From: RH-chloro-G1 sp003670575
GTDB taxonomy: Bacteria; Chloroflexota; Dehalococcoidia; UBA2979
Direction: 5' to 3'
Length of the DNA stretch: 64,000 nt
NCBI GenBank assembly: GCA_947499615.1
Contig: CANMOP010000008.1
Span: forward strand, 1 to 64,000
In this document: in pieces, positions 45,943-53,119 of the stretch
Layout of the letters: every line of letters begins with the position of its first letter
How positions within the stretch are numbered: the stretch's first letter is position 1
Notes under the pieces: model-generated
The model's input: only the letters and a program-made list of their open reading frames with translations
Told to the model about the DNA's origin: nothing
Database searches by the model: none
Translations under genes and position numbers: made by a program

Positions 45943-46770
45943 CTACAGTCGGCCGGTAGCCACCGAGGCGAGTACCAGCACCCCGACGGTCAGGCGGTAC
46001 CACACGAATGGCCGCAGTGAGTGCGTGCGCAGGTAGCGCAGCAGCCAGTGAATGACCGCATATCCCGCAAGCCCGGACACCACTGCGCCTACCGCGATCG
46101 GTCCCCAGCGCACTGGATCGTTGCCGGTCAGCGCCTCGGTCAGCTTCAGGGTCGCGGCAGCCGAGACTGCGGGGAGTGAGAGCAGGAACGCGAATCGCGT
46201 CGCGGTCTCGCGGTCGAGCTGTAGCAGTCGGCCGGCCGTGATCGTGATGCCGGACCGGGAGACGCCGGGGACGAGCGCCACCGCCTGCGCAAGGCCGATG
46301 AGCAGCGTCTGCACGAGCCCCACTCGATGGAGTCCGCGTACGCGCTGCGGTCTGCCGTCGGCCCACAGCAGCACCAGCGCGAAGACGATCAGCAGCGCAC
46401 CGACGACGGCCGGCTGGCGCACGCTCGCCTCGATCGGGCCGTTCAGCGCTATCCCGACGATCACCGCTGGCAGCGTGCCGAGCACGATCCAGAGTCCGAG
46501 TTGGGACGACTCGCTCCACGCGCTGAGGCGCATCCCGTGTGCGGGGATGTCCTGCAGCAGCCCGCGAACGATGCGCATCCAGTCGTGCCAGAAGTAGACC
46601 AGCGTCGCCGCCAGTGTCCCTGCGTGCAGCCCCACATCGAAGGTGAGCGAGGAGACTCCTTCGCCGAGCAGGTGCGGTGCGAGTACCAGGTGCCCGGAGG
46701 AGGAGATCGGCAGGAACTCGGTCAGCGCCTGGACCAGGCCGAGCAGCGCCGCGAGCAAGTAATCGTGCAT
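45943..46770 (-). CDS. uppP: Undecaprenyl-diphosphatase UppP (BacA)
   Basis: Membrane phosphatase that recycles the undecaprenyl carrier for cell-wall synthesis. 275 residues, about eight membrane segments. Signature regions: LLGLVQALTEFLPISSSGHL (with the Glu-rich E..PISSSGH motif) and LAQAVALVPGVSRSGITITA (PGxSRSG). Length and motifs are normal. Divergent from the sulfur cluster; the 454-base gap between them is occupied by the SAM riboswitch and leader. Confidence 0.96.
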   Translation of the reverse strand: MHDYLLAALLGLVQALTEFLPISSSGHLVLAPHLLGEGVSSLTFDVGLHAGTLAATLVYFWHDWMRIVRGLLQDIPAHGMRLSAWSESSQLGLWIVLGTLPAVIVGIALNGPIEASVRQPAVVGALLIVFALVLLWADGRPQRVRGLHRVGLVQTLLIGLAQAVALVPGVSRSGITITAGRLLQLDRETATRFAFLLSLPAVSAAATLKLTEALTGNDPVRWGPIAVGAVVSGLAGYAVIHWLLRYLRTHSLRPFVWYRLTVGVLVLASVATGRL

Positions 46771-46833
46771 CGATCGAGCCTACGCCAGCGCCCTCGTAGG
46801 AGCGTGTGGGCATCCTGCGCGCCGCCGGGCCGA

Positions 46834-46861
46834 TTGACAGAACACGCCGCGCCCTTCTAGC
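46834..46861 (+). promoter_or_regulatory. Possible promoter of the SAM-riboswitch/thrC transcript
   Basis: A perfect TTGACA (46834-46839) is followed after 16 bases by TCTAGC (46856-46861), a weak -10. Transcription would begin about 20 bases before the aptamer at 46889, which fits riboswitch architecture. The -10 match is poor, so this is tentative. Confidence 0.4.
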
Positions 46862-46888
46862 CTCGATGCACGCACGGTCATCCGTGTG

Positions 46889-47027
46889 GTTCATCGAGAG
46901 TGGTGGAGGGCGTCGGCCCTGTGAAACCACGGCAACCGGGTCACCCTCGCCAGGGTGGGTACGGTGCCAAGTCCGCCCCGCTGCAGGAGAGCTCGTGGTA
47001 CACGGGTCTGCATTGGGAGAGATGAAC
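46889..47027 (+). promoter_or_regulatory. SAM-I (S-box) riboswitch upstream of thrC
   Basis: The conserved elements appear in family order: P1 5' arm TTCATCGAGAG (46890-46900), GGTGGAGGG, GCCCTGTGAAACC, CGGCAACC (kink-turn and SAM-contact regions), then GGTGCCAAGTCCG, and the P1 3' arm GAGAGATGAA (about 47017-47026) pairing back to TTCATC. P3 is CACCCTCGCCAGGGTG. These match the S-box consensus closely. The aptamer lies some 200 bases upstream of the threonine-synthase-like gene and followed by a terminator-type stem at 47133-47162. SAM would be expected to lower expression. Confidence 0.92.
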
Positions 47028-47041
47028 GGGAAGGCGACCTC

Positions 47042-47185
47042 ATGACAGACAGTCCTCTCCGGATATCTCCTCGCGGCTGGCTCCAACTCCCTCGCACTGG
47101 CTGTGGCGGCATGGGCCGCATGGTGATGCGTCGGCCCGATACGCGCTATGCGCGATCGGGCCTCTCGAATTGTCACCTCGGCTGA
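47042..47185 (+). CDS. Possible 47-codon leader ORF after the SAM riboswitch
   Basis: ATG behind GGGAAGG opens a frame of 47 codons (MTDSPLRISPRGWLQLPRTG...) ending 40 bases before thrC. It reads through the terminator-like stem at 47133-47162. The composition does not look like a folded protein, and the codons over the stem are dictated by its pairing, so it may be chance. A translated leader influencing the stem is the alternative. Confidence 0.25.
   Translation: MTDSPLRISPRGWLQLPRTGCGGMGRMVMRRPDTRYARSGLSNCHLG
47133..47170 (+). terminator. Terminator-type stem of the SAM riboswitch
   Basis: GGCCCGAT (47133-47140) pairs with ATCGGGCC (47155-47162), and CGCGC (47142-47146) with GCGCG (47150-47154) across a one-base bulge and a TAT loop: 13 pairs. 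It is followed by TCTCGAATTGTC, not a pure T-run. Its place between aptamer and thrC suggests the regulated termination element. Confidence 0.55.
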
Positions 47186-47224
47186 TGCAGGCCGCCGGTC
47201 GCCGGCGGGACGGAGTGCTGACCT

Positions 47225-48484
47225 ATGTCGTTTGAACGTGCCCTGCGCTGCAGGGAATGTGGCCGCGAGTACGAGCTCAAGCCGATCTTCTCCTGTGAGT
47301 TCTGCTTCGGCCCGCTGGAAGTCGCGTACGACTACGACGGGATCCGCGAGGCGATCTCGACGGACTCGATCGAGCGCGGGCCTGCCTCGCTGTGGCGGTA
47401 CGCGCCGCTGCTGCCGGTTGATCCGCAGTACAAGGTGGACATCGGCACCGGCTTCACGCCGCTGATCCGTGCCGACCGACTGGCGAAGCGCCTCGGCCTC
47501 GACACGCTGTGGTTGAAGAACGACACCACGAATCCCACGTGGTCGTTCAAGGACCGCGTGGTGAGCATGGCGATCGCGCGTGCGCGCCAGTTCGGGTTCA
47601 CCGCGATGGCGTGCGCCAGCACCGGCAACCTCGCGAACTCGGTGTCTGCGCACTCGGCGGCGGCGGGCATGGAAGCGTTTGTGTTCATCCCGAACGACCT
47701 GGAGATCGGCAAGGTCATCGGCAGCGCGATCTACGCGCCCACGCTGGTGATGGTCGAAGGCAATTACGACGACGTGAACCGGCTCTGTACGGAGCTGGCG
47801 GGCTCCCGTCCCTGGGCGTTCGTGAACATCAACGTGCGGCCGTTCTACGCGGAGGGCTCCCGCACGCTCTCCTTCGAGGTGGCGGAGCAGCTCGGCTGGC
47901 GCACACCGGCACATTGCGTCGCGCCGATGGCTTCCGGCTCGCTGTTCACCAAGATCTGGAAGGGGTTCCAGGAGCTGCACAAGGTGGGGCTGCTGGCGGA
48001 CGAGCCGCGGATCCGGATGTCCGGGGCGCAGGCTGCGGGCTGCTCGCCGATCTCCACGGCGTTTGCACAGGGGACACTGAACTTCGTGCCGCAGAAGCCG
48101 AACACCATCGCGCGCTCGCTCGCGATCGGGAACCCGGCGGACGGGTACTACGCGCTGAAGGTGATGGAAGAGACGGGCGGCGGTGCCGAGATGGCAACCG
48201 ACGAGGAGATCGTCGAGGGCATCAAGCTGCTGGCGGAGACGGAGGGCATCTTCGCCGAGACCGCTGGCGGCGTGACGATCGCCTGTCTGCAGAAGCTGGT
48301 CGCGAGCGGCGCGATTCGTCGCGACGAGGAGACCGTGGCGTTCATCACGGGCGGCGGGCTCAAGACGATCGAGGCTGTGGAAGGCAAACTGATTGAGCCG
48401 GTACGCGTCCCCGCCAATGCGGAGGCGTTCGATGCCGCGCTTGCCGCTCGGCAGGCGCGGCTCGTCGGCGTAGGAGGTGCCTAG
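47225..48484 (+). CDS. thrC: Threonine-synthase-like PLP enzyme under SAM control
   Basis: 419 residues of the fold-type II PLP family, closest to threonine synthase (O-phosphohomoserine to threonine). An N-terminal zinc ribbon (Cys9, 12, 24, 27: CRECGREYELKPIFSCEFC) is followed by the PLP lysine at about 109 (NPTWSFKDRVVSMAIARA), phosphate-binding ASTGNLANSVSAHSAAAG and late AETAGGVTIACLQKL. SAM-I control, and coupling to NIL and carrier genes, is unusual for pure threonine synthesis. A sulfhydrylase role on O-phosphohomoserine is possible but unproven. ATG at 47225 with GGAG 11 bases upstream. Confidence 0.85.
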   Translation: MSFERALRCRECGREYELKPIFSCEFCFGPLEVAYDYDGIREAISTDSIERGPASLWRYAPLLPVDPQYKVDIGTGFTPLIRADRLAKRLGLDTLWLKNDTTNPTWSFKDRVVSMAIARARQFGFTAMACASTGNLANSVSAHSAAAGMEAFVFIPNDLEIGKVIGSAIYAPTLVMVEGNYDDVNRLCTELAGSRPWAFVNINVRPFYAEGSRTLSFEVAEQLGWRTPAHCVAPMASGSLFTKIWKGFQELHKVGLLADEPRIRMSGAQAAGCSPISTAFAQGTLNFVPQKPNTIARSLAIGNPADGYYALKVMEETGGGAEMATDEEIVEGIKLLAETEGIFAETAGGVTIACLQKLVASGAIRRDEETVAFITGGGLKTIEAVEGKLIEPVRVPANAEAFDAALAARQARLVGVGGA

Positions 48485-48485
48485 C

Positions 48486-48728
48486 ATGGCGACACGACGC
48501 GTCCGCTTCACGTTCGAGCCGGACATGATCCGGGAGCCGGTGATCTACCAGTTGGGACACAAGTTCCAGGTGGTCACCGACATTCGCATGGCGGATGTCG
48601 ACGAAGGTATCGGCTGGGTGGTGCTTGAGCTCGATGGTGAGCCAGAGGAGATCGAGCGCAGCCTGGCCTGGGCTCGCGAGCTCGGTGTCCGCATCGACTC
48701 CACGCTCGGCGACGTCGTCGAGGGATAG
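48486..48728 (+). CDS. NIL-domain protein
   Basis: 80 residues forming a single ferredoxin-like NIL domain (RRVRFTFEPDMIREPVIYQL, then VVTDIRMADVDEGIGWVVLE and LDGEPEEIERSLAWARELGV). NIL domains sit at the C-terminus of MetN methionine transporters and in archaeal/bacterial homocysteine-forming proteins, where they link to sulfur amino acids. ATG lies one base behind the thrC stop, with AGGAGGTG overlapping it, so translation is coupled to thrC. It may bind methionine or act as a sulfur-transfer partner. Confidence 0.85.
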   Translation: MATRRVRFTFEPDMIREPVIYQLGHKFQVVTDIRMADVDEGIGWVVLELDGEPEEIERSLAWARELGVRIDSTLGDVVEG

Positions 48729-48798
48729 GTATAGCGGCTGGCAGGCGGCCGACCGGTAACGATCCACTGGCAAACAGTACGGGCAGTGAGGACAGACG

Positions 48799-49074
48799 AT
48801 GGCAGTGCGAGTGAAGATTCCAACCCCGCTTCGCGGGCTCACCGGCGAGGTGGACACGGTCCAGATTGAGTGCGCGACGCTGGAGGAGATGGTCGGGCAG
48901 CTGGAGGGTGCGTATCCCGGGATGCGCGAGCGGCTCTGCGACGAGAGCGGAGCGCTGCGGCGATTCGTGAATGTGTACATCAACGGCGAGGACGTTCGCT
49001 TCCTCGATGGCCTGGCCAGCGCGCTCAAGGCTGGCGATGAGGTCTCGATCGTCCCGGCGGTCGCTGGCGGATAG
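48799..49074 (+). CDS. ThiS/MoaD/CysO-like sulfur carrier (carrier A)
   Basis: 91 residues with a beta-grasp fold pattern (VRVKIPTPLRGLTGEVDTVQ, then RRFVNVYINGEDVRFLDGLA and DEVSIVPAVAGG) and a free C-terminal Gly-Gly. The terminal glycine would be adenylated and converted to thiocarboxylate by an E1-like enzyme. Similar to mycobacterial CysO. ATG at 48799 follows GTGAGGACAG. It forms a module with thrC and the NIL gene upstream, 70 bases away, which suggests that it delivers sulfide to that enzyme. Confidence 0.88.
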   Translation: MAVRVKIPTPLRGLTGEVDTVQIECATLEEMVGQLEGAYPGMRERLCDESGALRRFVNVYINGEDVRFLDGLASALKAGDEVSIVPAVAGG

Positions 49075-49097
49075 CTCCGCCGCCGGAGGCGGGGCGG

Positions 49098-49125
49098 TTG
49101 CGGCGCGCGTGCGATCGTGTATTCT
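49098..49125 (+). promoter_or_regulatory. Promoter of the Rrf2 gene
   Basis: TTGCGG (49098-49103), 16-base spacer, TATTCT (49120-49125). The transcription start would be near 49132, at the centre of the palindromic operator. The overlap of promoter and operator is what supports both calls. Confidence 0.5.
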
Positions 49126-49145
49126 TGACTAAGTTAGTCGAGAAT
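49121..49145. promoter_or_regulatory. Rrf2-family operator (25-base near-perfect palindrome)
   Basis: Arms ATTCTTGACTAA (49121-49132) and TTAGTCGAGAAT (49134-49145) around a central G; only one pair is imperfect. The core matches the YYGACTR-N3-YAGTCRR layout of IscR type 1 and other Rrf2 sites. It lies directly upstream of the Rrf2 gene and covers its -10 and start point, the classical arrangement for autorepression. No second copy was noticed elsewhere in the cluster by eye. Confidence 0.75.
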
Positions 49146-49164
49146 TGCGGGCGGCGGCGCGACC

Positions 49165-49608
49165 ATGTACATCGGGACCAAGGGCGACTACGGGATTCGG
49201 GCGTTGATCGACCTCGCCATGTACGGCGGGGCCGGTCCGATCCAGCGCGCGGAGATCGCGCGCCGGCAGCACATCCCTGAGGCGTACCTCGATCATCTGC
49301 TGGCTCAGTTGCGGCGTGCGGGCTTCATCCAGAGCACGCGCGGTCCCGGTGGCGGTCACCAGTTGAACCGGCCCGCTGCCGAGATCTGCCTGCTGCATGC
49401 GCTGGAGACGCTGGAAGGCTCGCTGGCGCCGATGCCCTGCCTGGAGGACCACGACGATGGCGAGTCTGACTCCGTCTGTGCGCAGCAGTGGGTCTGGCGC
49501 GAAATCTACGATGACATGCGGGCGCGGTTACAGGCGGTGACGCTGGCTGACCTCGCGGCACGGGAGCAAGAGCGGCTGCGCGCCTTGGCGACAAGCTACT
49601 CAATCTGA
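49165..49608 (+). CDS. Rrf2 family transcriptional regulator
   Basis: 147 residues. N-terminal winged helix typical of Rrf2 (MYIGTKGDYGIRALIDLAMY, REIARR-type helix, QHIPEAYLDHLLAQLRRAGF, STRGPGGGHQLNRPAAEI). Two cysteines in the effector region (MPCLEDHDD and SVCAQQWVW) rather than the three of IscR, more like CymR or a thiol sensor. CymR represses cysteine genes in Firmicutes with CysK as partner; the cysteine synthase gene follows here immediately, so an analogous cysteine-responsive circuit is likely. Confidence 0.9.
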   Translation: MYIGTKGDYGIRALIDLAMYGGAGPIQRAEIARRQHIPEAYLDHLLAQLRRAGFIQSTRGPGGGHQLNRPAAEICLLHALETLEGSLAPMPCLEDHDDGESDSVCAQQWVWREIYDDMRARLQAVTLADLAAREQERLRALATSYSI

Positions 49609-49679
49609 GGTGCGCCCCTGGGGCGAACGTAGGGCTGGATTTTGGCGACCTGAGTTCGCCTGATTCGGGTAGGGGTGGG

Positions 49680-50618
49680 ATGACGACGGAACGCCGGTTT
49701 GCCTCGCAGCCGCTGATCGCGGACTCGGTGCTCGACCTGATCGGGGCGACGCCGCTTGTCCGGCTGCATCGCGTGGTGCCGGAAGGCGCGGCCGAGGTGC
49801 TGGGCAAGCTGGAAGCGCGCAATCCCGGCGGCTCCGTCAAGGATCGCATTGCCATCGCGATGGTCGAGGCTGCGGAGCGGGATGGGCGGCTGGCACCTGG
49901 CGCGACGATTGTGGAGCCGACCTCCGGGAACACCGGCATCGGTCTGGCAATGGTCTGCGCGCGCAAGGGCTACTCGCTGGTGCTGACCATGCCGGAGGAC
50001 ATGAGCGTAGAGCGCCGTCGCTTACTGGAGCGATTCGGCGCGCAGTTGATCCTCACCCCGACGATCGAGGGGATGACCGGTGCGGTGTTTGCCGCGCAGG
50101 AGCTCGCCAAGCGGCGCGGCTACTTCATGCCCCAGCAGTTCGACAACCCGGTGAACCCGGAGATCCACCGCAGCACCACCGGCCCGGAAATCCTGGAGGC
50201 CACCGAGGGCCGTCTAGATGCCTTCGTGGCTGGAGTGGGCACTGGCGGTACGATTACGGGCGTCGGCGAGGTGCTGCGGGCCGCGGACGCAGCGATCCGC
50301 ATCGTTGCGGTGGAACCGGCGCGGGCGCCCGTGCTGCAAGGCGGGCGCGCAGGTATCCACGGTATTCAGGGCATCGGCGCCTCGTTTGTGCCGGGTGTCT
50401 TGAACCGCGAGGTCTACAACGAGATCATGAGCGTCCGCGATGAGGACGCCTTTGCGATGACGAAGCGGCTGGCGCGGGAAGAGGGGCTGCTGGTTGGCAT
50501 CTCCGCCGGCGCCAACGTCTGGGCTGCAGTGCAGGTCGCGACGACCCTTGGGCCCGGCAAGCGAGTGGTGACCATGCTGTGTGATACCGGCGAGCGCTAC
50601 CTAAGCGTGACGCTGTAA
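49680..50618 (+). CDS. cysK: Cysteine synthase (CysK type)
   Basis: 312 residues, fold-type II PLP enzyme. PLP lysine at about residue 54 (EARNPGGSVKDRIAIAMVEA), substrate loop EPTSGNTGIGLAMVCARKGY, phosphate-binding GVGTGGTITGVGEVL and C-terminal CDTGERYLSVTL. It should form cysteine from O-acetylserine (or a phosphorylated analogue) and sulfide. ATG 49680 follows GGGGTGG. Position between the Rrf2 regulator and the carrier-E1 gene suggests joint regulation. A second, distinct cysteine synthase lies at 52135. Confidence 0.94.
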   Translation: MTTERRFASQPLIADSVLDLIGATPLVRLHRVVPEGAAEVLGKLEARNPGGSVKDRIAIAMVEAAERDGRLAPGATIVEPTSGNTGIGLAMVCARKGYSLVLTMPEDMSVERRRLLERFGAQLILTPTIEGMTGAVFAAQELAKRRGYFMPQQFDNPVNPEIHRSTTGPEILEATEGRLDAFVAGVGTGGTITGVGEVLRAADAAIRIVAVEPARAPVLQGGRAGIHGIQGIGASFVPGVLNREVYNEIMSVRDEDAFAMTKRLAREEGLLVGISAGANVWAAVQVATTLGPGKRVVTMLCDTGERYLSVTL

Positions 50619-50665
50619 CCACCAAGAAGGCGGCGTCGCGTACGGCGGCGTGAGCGAAGGGACGG

Positions 50666-51784
50666 ATGATGACGGTCAGTGTGTACATCCCGTCGCCGTT
50701 TCGGCGGCTGACCCAGAACCACGAGTATGTGGACGTGGACGGCGTGAACGTCGCGGAGGTGCTGGACGCCGTCAACGCGCGGTACCCCGGCTTCGGCAAC
50801 TTGGTGTACGACCGGGAACACGTGATCCCGCCGCACATCAACATCTACGTGAACAACCACGAGATCCACGAGCTCGCAGGCACCGAGACTGCACTGCACG
50901 ATGGTGACCAGGTGGCCGTCATCCCGGCGGTCGCTGGTGGTGCGGACGAACCCACCCCCTCCACGGCGCTCACCTCCGACGAGGCGATGCGCTACTCGCG
51001 GCACATGATCATGGGGCAGGTCGGCTCCATTGGTCAGCGCAAGATGCGCAACGCGAAGGTCCTGATCGTCGGTGCGGGCGGGCTCGGCTCGCCGGTCGCG
51101 ATCTACCTCGCGCTTGCGGGTGTCGGCACGGTCGGCATCGTGGAGTTCGACACCGTCGACCTCTCGAACCTGCAGCGCCAACTGCTGCACCAAACGCCGG
51201 ACGTCGGCAAGTCGAAGTTGCAGTCGGCAATCGAGACGTTGAACGCGTACAACCCGCACGTCACGGTGGTGCCGCACAACGCGCCGCTCACCTCCGACAA
51301 CGCGATGGACATCATCCCGAACTACGACATCATCGTGAACGGCGCGGACAACTTCGCGACGCGCTACCTGGTGAACGATGCCGCGTACCTGTCGGGCAAG
51401 ACGCTGGTCGACGGCTCGATTCTGCTGTTCGACGGTCAGGCGACCGTGTTCAAGCCGGGGCACGGCTGCTACCGCTGCCTGTACCCCGCGCCGCCGCCGC
51501 CGGGCCTGGTGCCATCCTGCGCCGAAGCCGGCGTGCTGGGTGCGATCACCGGCATCATCGGCTCCATCCAGGCGACCGAGGTGTTCAAGCAGATCCTGGA
51601 CATCGGCGAGCCGCTGCTCAACCGGCTGCTGCTGGTGGACGCGCTCACGATGGAGTTCCGCACCATGAAGTTGCGCCGCGACCCGGGGTGCCCGCTCTGC
51701 GGGGAGTACCCTACGGTTACGGAGCTCATCGACTACGACCAGTTCTGCGGCTCGCCGCCACTGGTCCCGATCGACGCTGACTAG
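50666..51784 (+). CDS. Sulfur carrier fused to its E1-like activating enzyme (MoaD/ThiS-ThiF/MoeB, carrier B)
   Basis: 372 residues. Residues 1-92 are a complete beta-grasp carrier ending VIPAVAGG (Gly91-Gly92), followed without a stop by a linker (ADEPTPSTALTSD) and a ThiF/MoeB adenylation domain: YSRHMIMGQVGSIGQRKM, ATP site VLIVGAGGLGSPVA, zinc cysteines 268/271 and 342/345, and the catalytic-type cysteine 285 in GLVPSCAEAGVLG. The rhodanese domain found in MoeZ is absent; a separate rhodanese gene lies at 53120. The internal Gly-Gly needs cleavage to act as a thiocarboxylate donor, and a JAMM protease is encoded downstream. Confidence 0.9.
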   Translation: MMTVSVYIPSPFRRLTQNHEYVDVDGVNVAEVLDAVNARYPGFGNLVYDREHVIPPHINIYVNNHEIHELAGTETALHDGDQVAVIPAVAGGADEPTPSTALTSDEAMRYSRHMIMGQVGSIGQRKMRNAKVLIVGAGGLGSPVAIYLALAGVGTVGIVEFDTVDLSNLQRQLLHQTPDVGKSKLQSAIETLNAYNPHVTVVPHNAPLTSDNAMDIIPNYDIIVNGADNFATRYLVNDAAYLSGKTLVDGSILLFDGQATVFKPGHGCYRCLYPAPPPPGLVPSCAEAGVLGAITGIIGSIQATEVFKQILDIGEPLLNRLLLVDALTMEFRTMKLRRDPGCPLCGEYPTVTELIDYDQFCGSPPLVPIDAD

Positions 51785-51805
51785 CGCGTCACAGCAGGGG
51801 GCAAG

Positions 51806-51835
51806 CGTCGCGTGTCACCACCGTGGCACGCGACG
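51806..51835 (+). promoter_or_regulatory. Hairpin before the third carrier gene
   Basis: CGTCGCGTGTCAC (51806-51818) pairs with GTGGCACGCGACG (51823-51835) over 13 positions with one G-U, loop CACC. It lies directly before the GGGAAGGG ribosome-binding site of the gene at 51852. It may adjust carrier expression relative to the upstream E1 gene, or protect a processed transcript end. Confidence 0.5.
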
Positions 51836-51851
51836 GGGAAGGGAACATGCG

Positions 51852-52127
51852 TTGGCCGTACAGGTGCACGTTACCTCGGTGATCCAGAAGGCCGTCGATG
51901 GCCAGCGTCAGGTTGCCGCGGACGGCAACACCGTGGGCGAGGTGATCGCGAACCTCGAGTCTCGCTACCCCGGGTTCCGCGCGACGGTGATGGACGACAG
52001 TGGGCAACTGCATCGCTTCGTCAACATCTACCTCAACGACGAGGACATTCGCTACCTGCAGGGCTCTGACACTGCGCTGAGTGATGGCGACCAGGTCTCG
52101 ATTCTCCCCGCGCTGGCGGGGGGGTAG
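51852..52127 (+). CDS. ThiS/MoaD/CysO-like sulfur carrier (carrier C)
   Basis: 91 residues, same family as carriers A and B: QVHVTSVIQKAVDGQRQVAA, ESRYPGFRATVMDDSGQLHR, FVNIYLNDEDIRYLQGSDTA and a free C-terminal SILPALAGG. Start is TTG at 51852 behind GGGAAGGGAAC; the ATG five bases earlier is out of frame. It directly precedes the CysM-like gene, as cysO precedes cysM in mycobacteria, so this is the best candidate for the true CysO. Confidence 0.88.
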   Translation: MAVQVHVTSVIQKAVDGQRQVAADGNTVGEVIANLESRYPGFRATVMDDSGQLHRFVNIYLNDEDIRYLQGSDTALSDGDQVSILPALAGG

Positions 52128-52134
52128 GCACGAG

Positions 52135-53070
52135 ATGCTGTTTCGCAGTGTGCTGGAGATGGTGGGGGACACCCCGCTCGTTGAGCTCGTTGGGTTCTCG
52201 CCGAATCCTGCGGTGCACATCTACGCGAAGCTGGAGGGACAAAACCCGACTGGCTCTGTGAAGGATCGCATCGCGAAGTTCATGATCGACGCCGCGGAGC
52301 GCGAGGGGCGACTGCACCCGGGGCAGACGATCCTGGAGCCGACCTCCGGGAACACCGGCATCGCGCTGGCGCTGATCGGAAGCCTGCGAGGCTACCCGGT
52401 GAAGGTAGTGATACCGGACGCAGTCACCGCGGAGCGCGTCGAAATCCTGCGCGCCTTCGGGGCGGAAGTGATCTTCTCGCCCGGACCGCTTGGGACCAAT
52501 GGCTCTGTGGCAATGGCGCGCGAGGTAGCTGCGGCGCACCCGGATTGGTTTATGCCGTTCCAGTACGAGAACATTGAGAATCCGCGCGCGCACTACGAAA
52601 CCACCGCACCGGAAATCATCGCGGACCTGCCGGAGATCGACGTGTTTGTCGCCGGACTGGGTACCGGGGGGACACTGACCGGCGTGGGGCGTCGGCTCAA
52701 GGAGTACAACCCGGCGATCAAAGTCGTGTCCGCCGCGCCGCATCCCGGGGATCTGGTACAGGGATTGCGCAGCCTGGAAGAGGGCTACATCCCGCCGGTG
52801 CTCGATGAGTCCGTGCTCGACGGCCGCATTGTCGTCGATTCGCGCACGTCGTTCCGGCTGACGAAGGAGCTCACCACTCGCGCGGGAATCTTCGCGGGCA
52901 TTTCCAGCGGCGCCGCGGTGCGCGCGGCGCAGGTCGCCGCAGGGCGCATGGAGTCGGGGCACATCGTCTGCTTGCTGGCGGATGGCGGGTGGAAATACCT
53001 GTCGTCCGGGCTGTGGACGCAGGACTACGATGTGATCGAGGAAGACGTCAACACCAAATTCTGGTGGTAG
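52135..53070 (+). CDS. cysM: Cysteine synthase, CysM type (carrier-dependent)
   Basis: 311 residues. PLP lysine at about 43 (EGQNPTGSVKDRIAKFMIDA), EPTSGNTGIALALIGSLRGY and GLGTGGTLTGVGRRLKEYNP. The C-terminus extends to an aromatic end (SSGLWTQDYD... NTKFWW), recalling the C-terminal tail of mycobacterial CysM that enters the active site. That enzyme uses O-phosphoserine and CysO thiocarboxylate. The start is ATG 52135, seven bases after the carrier gene stop. Carrier-dependent activity is inferred from context and tail. Confidence 0.9.
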   Translation: MLFRSVLEMVGDTPLVELVGFSPNPAVHIYAKLEGQNPTGSVKDRIAKFMIDAAEREGRLHPGQTILEPTSGNTGIALALIGSLRGYPVKVVIPDAVTAERVEILRAFGAEVIFSPGPLGTNGSVAMAREVAAAHPDWFMPFQYENIENPRAHYETTAPEIIADLPEIDVFVAGLGTGGTLTGVGRRLKEYNPAIKVVSAAPHPGDLVQGLRSLEEGYIPPVLDESVLDGRIVVDSRTSFRLTKELTTRAGIFAGISSGAAVRAAQVAAGRMESGHIVCLLADGGWKYLSSGLWTQDYDVIEEDVNTKFWW

Positions 53071-53119
53071 CACTCGGTGGTAATGCGGCGCGCACGCGCA
53101 GCACAAAAGGGGCAGCACG

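Noticed and set aside
45809..48526. 905-codon open frame on the - strand
   Set aside because: Antisense to thrC and the SAM riboswitch and in another frame across uppP; no domain, Arg/His-rich shadow composition.
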